Assembly: GCA_013399305.1 (NCBI GenBank)
Contig: VXAI01000097.1
Span: 1,440,277-1,504,276 of the forward strand
Length of the DNA stretch: 64,000 bases
Direction: 5' to 3'
DNA from: Rostratula benghalensis
Lineage: Eukaryota; Chordata; Aves; Charadriiformes; Rostratulidae
Position numbers and translations under genes: made by a program. Under the pieces are notes generated by a model that saw only the letters and a list, made by a program, of their open reading frames with translations, did no database searches and was not told the DNA's origin. Below, piece by piece: positions 59,901 through 64,000 of the stretch. Within the stretch, counting starts at the first letter, position 1; the number at the start of each line of letters is the position of its first letter.

Positions 59901-62090
59901 TTTCACCAGTGGCTCCCAGTCACTGATAATACCCACTTTAATCTGTCATAACTTGACCTGCCTTTTCTCTGCATCAGCTTCCCAAGGTGACGTACAGCAG
60001 TAGGACTCAAGCTCTTGCATTCTCCAGGTTTTGTCTGCGGGGCCACTTTTCTCTTTGGGAAAGTTTTGGAGAGAAAAATATCCACTGCAGGTTCAGGACT
60101 ACAGAAACAGGAAACAAGTGCTTTGTCCCTTTTGATTCACGTCCAGCATACTAGGTTTAACGGCAGGGATCCAAGAAAAATCTTCTCAGTTGACCGTATG
60201 GCCAAAAATATGATGATCTCATTGCCAGTGGCAAGTGACACGTAGAGGGTTAGCTAAGCAAAGTTCTTCTTTGTTTTCACATTGCTTTTCAAAAGATTGC
60301 GTGGGATGCCTATCAGCAGAGAATCTGAACAAAGCCCATAAATTTTTTTCTATAAATACTGCCAGTGCCTGGTGAGTCTTTCCCAAAACTACCAAAGTTT
60401 GGTAAGGGTGGTTTTGCCTGTTTATTTTATCATTCTGTTCTTACTACTTTATTTTAATCACACAATGCAAGCAAATTTTTTTTTTGTTTCTTATTTGCTT
60501 AAGTTCTATTTCCTCAAGTTTCTTATTTGCTTATTTGCTTCTTATCCTGCATAAATCAGAAGACTTCAGTTAAAAGATCAGCAAAACCAGTCAGTTGAAA
60601 ATCTAGCAAGAAAAAAGAAAACCTATTCCCTTTGAAACAAAAAATAAGGGAAAATGGGATATTTTGTTGCAGAAAATATTTTAATTCTGTGTATTTCTAG
60701 TCAAGTCAAGCTAATTGAAAGTCTAAATTCTTCAGACTGTAGGAGATAAGTGTATTTTGTGTCAGATCCCAGCAGATGGACCTTGACATTCCCCATCACT
60801 TCTGATTTTGCTCGACTTCTTATTAAAAACTCTTATACATTAATTCTACATGAGAGACAAAGAGCAAAAAGAGAGCATTAGAAGGCTCTGAAACCTTTCC
60901 TTCAGGACATGCGTGATACAGGTGGGACATCTGTGCCCGAGTCATTGCTCCCATCAACAATTTTGATGTGAACTGAAGCCACACTGTTACCCTGCTTGTG
61001 GGGGTCTTGTGTGTTCGAATCTCCTGAGGCAGAAGGAGTAGCTGAACCAACCTCCTCTATGTCTGGTGCATGTGGAAGCTGACACGTAGCCATTGCTGCT
61101 TGTCCTTCCCCAGGTGACAGCCCTCTTTTTTTTTTCCTTGTATTAATTTGCAAATAGTCTTACTATGACTGAAACTACAGAAAACCGAAAAAAACCCAAA
61201 CCCACATGTATGCTTAAGAACCCTCTTAATTCCCTAAGCTTTGCTTCAGTGGAACACAAGCACAGTCAGCAACCTGTTGAGCTAGCACAACTGAATTTTT
61301 CTGGTGCTTTTTCTGTTTCAGGGAGCTGGGCAAGTTTCTGCATTGCCCAGTATATCAATAACTCTTTCAGCTGATAGGTAGCTGTTTTTGAAAGCTTGAC
61401 TGTAAACAGAAATTCCATCAAAAATGTGACCATTGTCTTTTTTCATTGTTCCCTCCTTTGTTTTCCAGTCAAGATAGCAAACCTGAACTCCGTCCAGCGG
61501 GAAGCTTCCCCATGATTTCACTGTGGGTTGTAGCAAGGAACAGAGCGTATCTCCAGGCAAAGGGAACATGGGAATATGGAGACATTTAGAAAGATAAACT
61601 TGGCAGATTTTGTTTTGCTGACACTGTTTTGAAAGGATCCTTTTGAGCTCACAAATACGCAGTACGGGTGCAAACACAGAGGCAGAGAAACATTTCCTTA
61701 GGGCTGCTCCTGGTTTTGAAATTCTCAGGCCCACCCCTCTTGTCATCCCCAAAATAATATTTATCTACTCCTGCTTTGAAAGTGCAGAGAGAGGTTTGAG
61801 CAGAGGGCATGGCTTGCCTGGGGAAGTTCTTGCTTTAATTGTGTAAAACTTCTTGCTTTTAGTGAGTAAAACCGTTTGCAGGGATGTAGAACTAGGAGGA
61901 GAATGGAGGCTTTTGTGGGGACCCATCGGTTGGTCCTCCAGCAGCACGGGAGGGAGTGGGGGCTCTCTCCTTTGAAGTGGGATTAAGTGATGTAGAAGCC
62001 CGTCTCAGGGTAAACACACTGCTGTTATCTTCCGCTGGACAAAATGCATCATTTACTTGAAGACTGTGCCCTGAGTGGAGATTAACGCTG
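56960..62090. other. Intron segment, no gene seen
   Basis: Unique intronic DNA. A 14-bp direct repeat lies at 60487-60532. Short ORFs show no domain. Confidence 0.55.
60487..60544. repeat. Imperfect direct repeat (TTTCTTATTTGCTT)
   Basis: TTTCTTATTTGCTT occurs at 60487-60500 and 60519-60532. A further TATTTGCTT follows at once, giving a small T-rich tandem cluster. Confidence 0.7.
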
Positions 62091-62099
62091 GAGCATCCC

Positions 62100-64000
62100 G
62101 TGACTGCGGTTTAGTTTGTCTTTCATGGTGCTTTCATGGATCTTTAAGAAACCTGTTTTGAGTCCTGTGTACAACTGGTTACAGCTGGGAAGGCAGAGAA
62201 GCCCGTGGATAGCAATTTGGCTGTGGGATGAGTGGGTGACCGGGCTCCCCATGCCTGGGCTTCGTGCACCTCGATGCTCGGTGGCATCTCCCCCTGTCCA
62301 GGTGCGTCCCATCCAAGCCACTGGAGCCACCACGGTGCTGCACTGTGAGATGTGGCTGCAGGAAGCGTGAGCCTGCTGGGAAACCAGTGCTTGCCTTTCA
62401 GCTACGGACATTCAGCTTTGCATTTAATTAGAATGAAAATGTAAATTATATTAAAACCCTCTCCCTTTACAGTTCAGAGAGGCTTGAAAATTATCACAGT
62501 AATTAGGCAATAGTTTTGATTATACATCAAACGAGATCAAGCTTTCTGGGAGGTGGCGGATCTCCCAGCCAGTCAGTCTGTGAATTTGGAGTAGCAATCT
62601 GGAGTGAGGTTTTTTCATCTGAACAGGTCTGATGGGTGCCATAAGACACACAGTCTCGGTGGTCATTAGCATGAGATGGCAACCCACCTCTTCAGCTTGC
62701 GTGCTGACCATGGAGCAGCAGCAGGATGGGCTCCTGGGCTGTGCATCCCCTCTGAGGGGCTGTGCATCCCTCCGAGGGGCTGTGTGGCCTGGACCTGGGC
62801 AGGGAGCCCTGCCGGTGCCGGTGTCGGCAGGCAGTGAACCGGTCCAAGCCACAGTGGTGGGGCAGGCTCAGCCCACCCAGAGGGTGGCCAGGCCGGGGGA
62901 GTCTGGCAGCTCCTTGCTAACAAGGAAAACCAGCTGAAGTACATGGAGATGTGCAGAGCCTGGGAAGGAAAATATTATTTTTTTTTTGCATTTTAGCTAG
63001 CAGGGAAATCTCATCAGTAAAACGGTCTGGAAGGAGCTGCTTATTGGCGTGTTCACACTATCTTCCCACACATTGTACTTCCCTCTAAGTATCATTCATC
63101 CTTGGGCTTTCTCCTCAGGACAGGGACGTGTTTCCACCTTGCCACTGCTGCATCCCTGCCAGCATCCCCCACCTGCATCTCAACCCCCCCCAGCAGTTAC
63201 ACCCCCTGTGCACCCTGCCTGAAGAGCAAGAGGTGATGCTGCAGGAGGGTGTTGGGGGAAGTTAGGTGTCTTTTCAACAGTGCTGCTGTCAGAATTCAAG
63301 AGTGCTTATTCCTGCCAGCAGATCCAGTTTGCCTGACTTCCCACCCTCCGGAAATATTCCCCCAGACTGGTGTTATCAACCCAATTAGCATTTCAAAATT
63401 CTCAGCTTGCAGGTGCTGGTTTCAGAAAAGCTAATGGCAGCCTTGTACAATGTTGAGCAATCCAGTTGGCATCACTTTATTCGTAGTCCCCTGTTCAAGC
63501 TGCAAACCAAAATATTTTTTTTGTTCTTTTCAATATTGTGCACAAAGTAAATAATCCTGAACAGCACAGGCTCCGTTAAAGCTAATGATGCCAAAATTAG
63601 TCTGCTTTTTTGTCTTATACACATCAGGAATTCACAGTTGCTTTATGTACAGTTTCTCCTCCCACAGGTTGGGTTTTTTTCAGCTGTCTGACTTAGATGG
63701 TACTGCTATGGCTGTCACCAAGGCGACATTGAAAACCCTAAGTCCCACTGCCCACCTTCCCCAGGTGTCCCAGATACCCATCTCAGTCAGGATGAAGAGG
63801 TGACTTGTCCTGCAATAAGAAGCAGATGAAAGTCTGACTTGGAGTGTTTTTAAGAATGTTTACAGCCTGTGAGCATTAAGAGGCGATTTTGCCTGGAAGC
63901 ATGTGGACAGACTTTGTGGGGATCCTTTGCTTGCCCTGACCCAGACATCATTTCCCAAGCATGATTGTGGCTGAGGCTGTCATGGGGCAGTAGCAGGGCA
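62100..64000. other. Intron segment, GC-richer, no gene seen
   Basis: GC rises between about 62160 and 62930 with multiple overlapping chance ORFs, and a 20-bp tandem repeat sits at 62736. No splice-bounded exon with a recognisable protein and no CELSR1 exon 2 is seen up to the window end. Confidence 0.5.
62736..62785. repeat. Minisatellite, 20-bp unit, about 2.5 copies
   Basis: Unit one is 62736-62755 (GGGCTGTGCATCCCCTCTGA), unit two 62756-62775 (GGGGCTGTGCATCCCTCCGA). A partial third unit starts at 62776. It can vary in copy number. Confidence 0.8.

Larger units (their letters stand above)
2888..64000 (+). other. CELSR1: CELSR1 intron 1 (acceptor not in window)
   Basis: No frame after 2887 encodes the sequence expected next in CELSR1 (the end of the ninth cadherin repeat, then EGF and laminin-G domains). 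The intron therefore runs at least 61 kb. Base composition is intron-like: CpG-poor with T and A runs, short chance ORFs and CR1 debris. A large first intron is known for mammalian CELSR1. An unannotated nested non-coding transcript cannot be excluded from sequence alone. Confidence 0.85.

Noticed and set aside
1..64000. CRISPR arrays, tRNA or rRNA genes, and intact LTR retroviruses
   Set aside because: No regularly spaced repeats, cloverleaf-like conserved boxes, rRNA blocks, or paired LTRs were seen on reading both strands.

Overview
This is a piece of a bird-like vertebrate nuclear genome. It holds one recognisable protein-coding exon at the left end, and the rest reads as a very long intron. 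The avian assignment rests on the repeats. The interspersed repeats I can name are all CR1 LINE fragments of the avian type, with the characteristic (ATTCTRTG)n 3' end and the 'TTGGAAGGGACCTTAAAGAT' block. There are no Alu, B1/B2 or L1 signatures, and repeat density is low. A crocodilian or turtle is less likely but not excluded. The species cannot be named from this sequence.

Bases 1-2887 are the 3' part of the giant first coding exon of CELSR1, a seven-pass adhesion GPCR/protocadherin of planar cell polarity and the vertebrate homologue of Drosophila Flamingo. The exon is open from base 1, so the signal peptide and N-terminus lie outside the window. It encodes eight complete cadherin repeats and most of a ninth. 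It ends at a strong splice donor, CAG|GTAAGT, in phase 1. The EGF, laminin-G, GAIN and seven-TM parts are not in the window.

Bases 2888-64000 behave as CELSR1 intron 1. No second CELSR1 exon is found, so the acceptor lies beyond 64000. The intron contains CR1 fragments at about 9.7, 31.9, 34.8, 39.1-39.7, 44.4-45.07, 45.12-45.34 and 49.7-50.1 kb, and possible ancient ones at 17.0 and 31.4 kb. It also holds simple repeats, several short inverted repeats, and stretches that keep far more CpG than the surrounding CpG-poor intron. The strongest of these is at 29.7-30.24 kb, with others at 5.2, 14.0, 22.2 and 33.0 kb. These are the best candidates for internal promoters or enhancers. The many short ORFs in the intron look like chance, except those inside CR1 copies (reverse-transcriptase remnants) and one unexplained lysine-rich minus-strand ORF at 24.6-25.1 kb.

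I found no RNA gene, CRISPR array, or intact mobile element. I did not find a convincing undescribed system. The most useful leads are the orphan CpG island with its hairpin, the tandem CR1 pair, and the 22-bp perfect palindrome at 40.77 kb.
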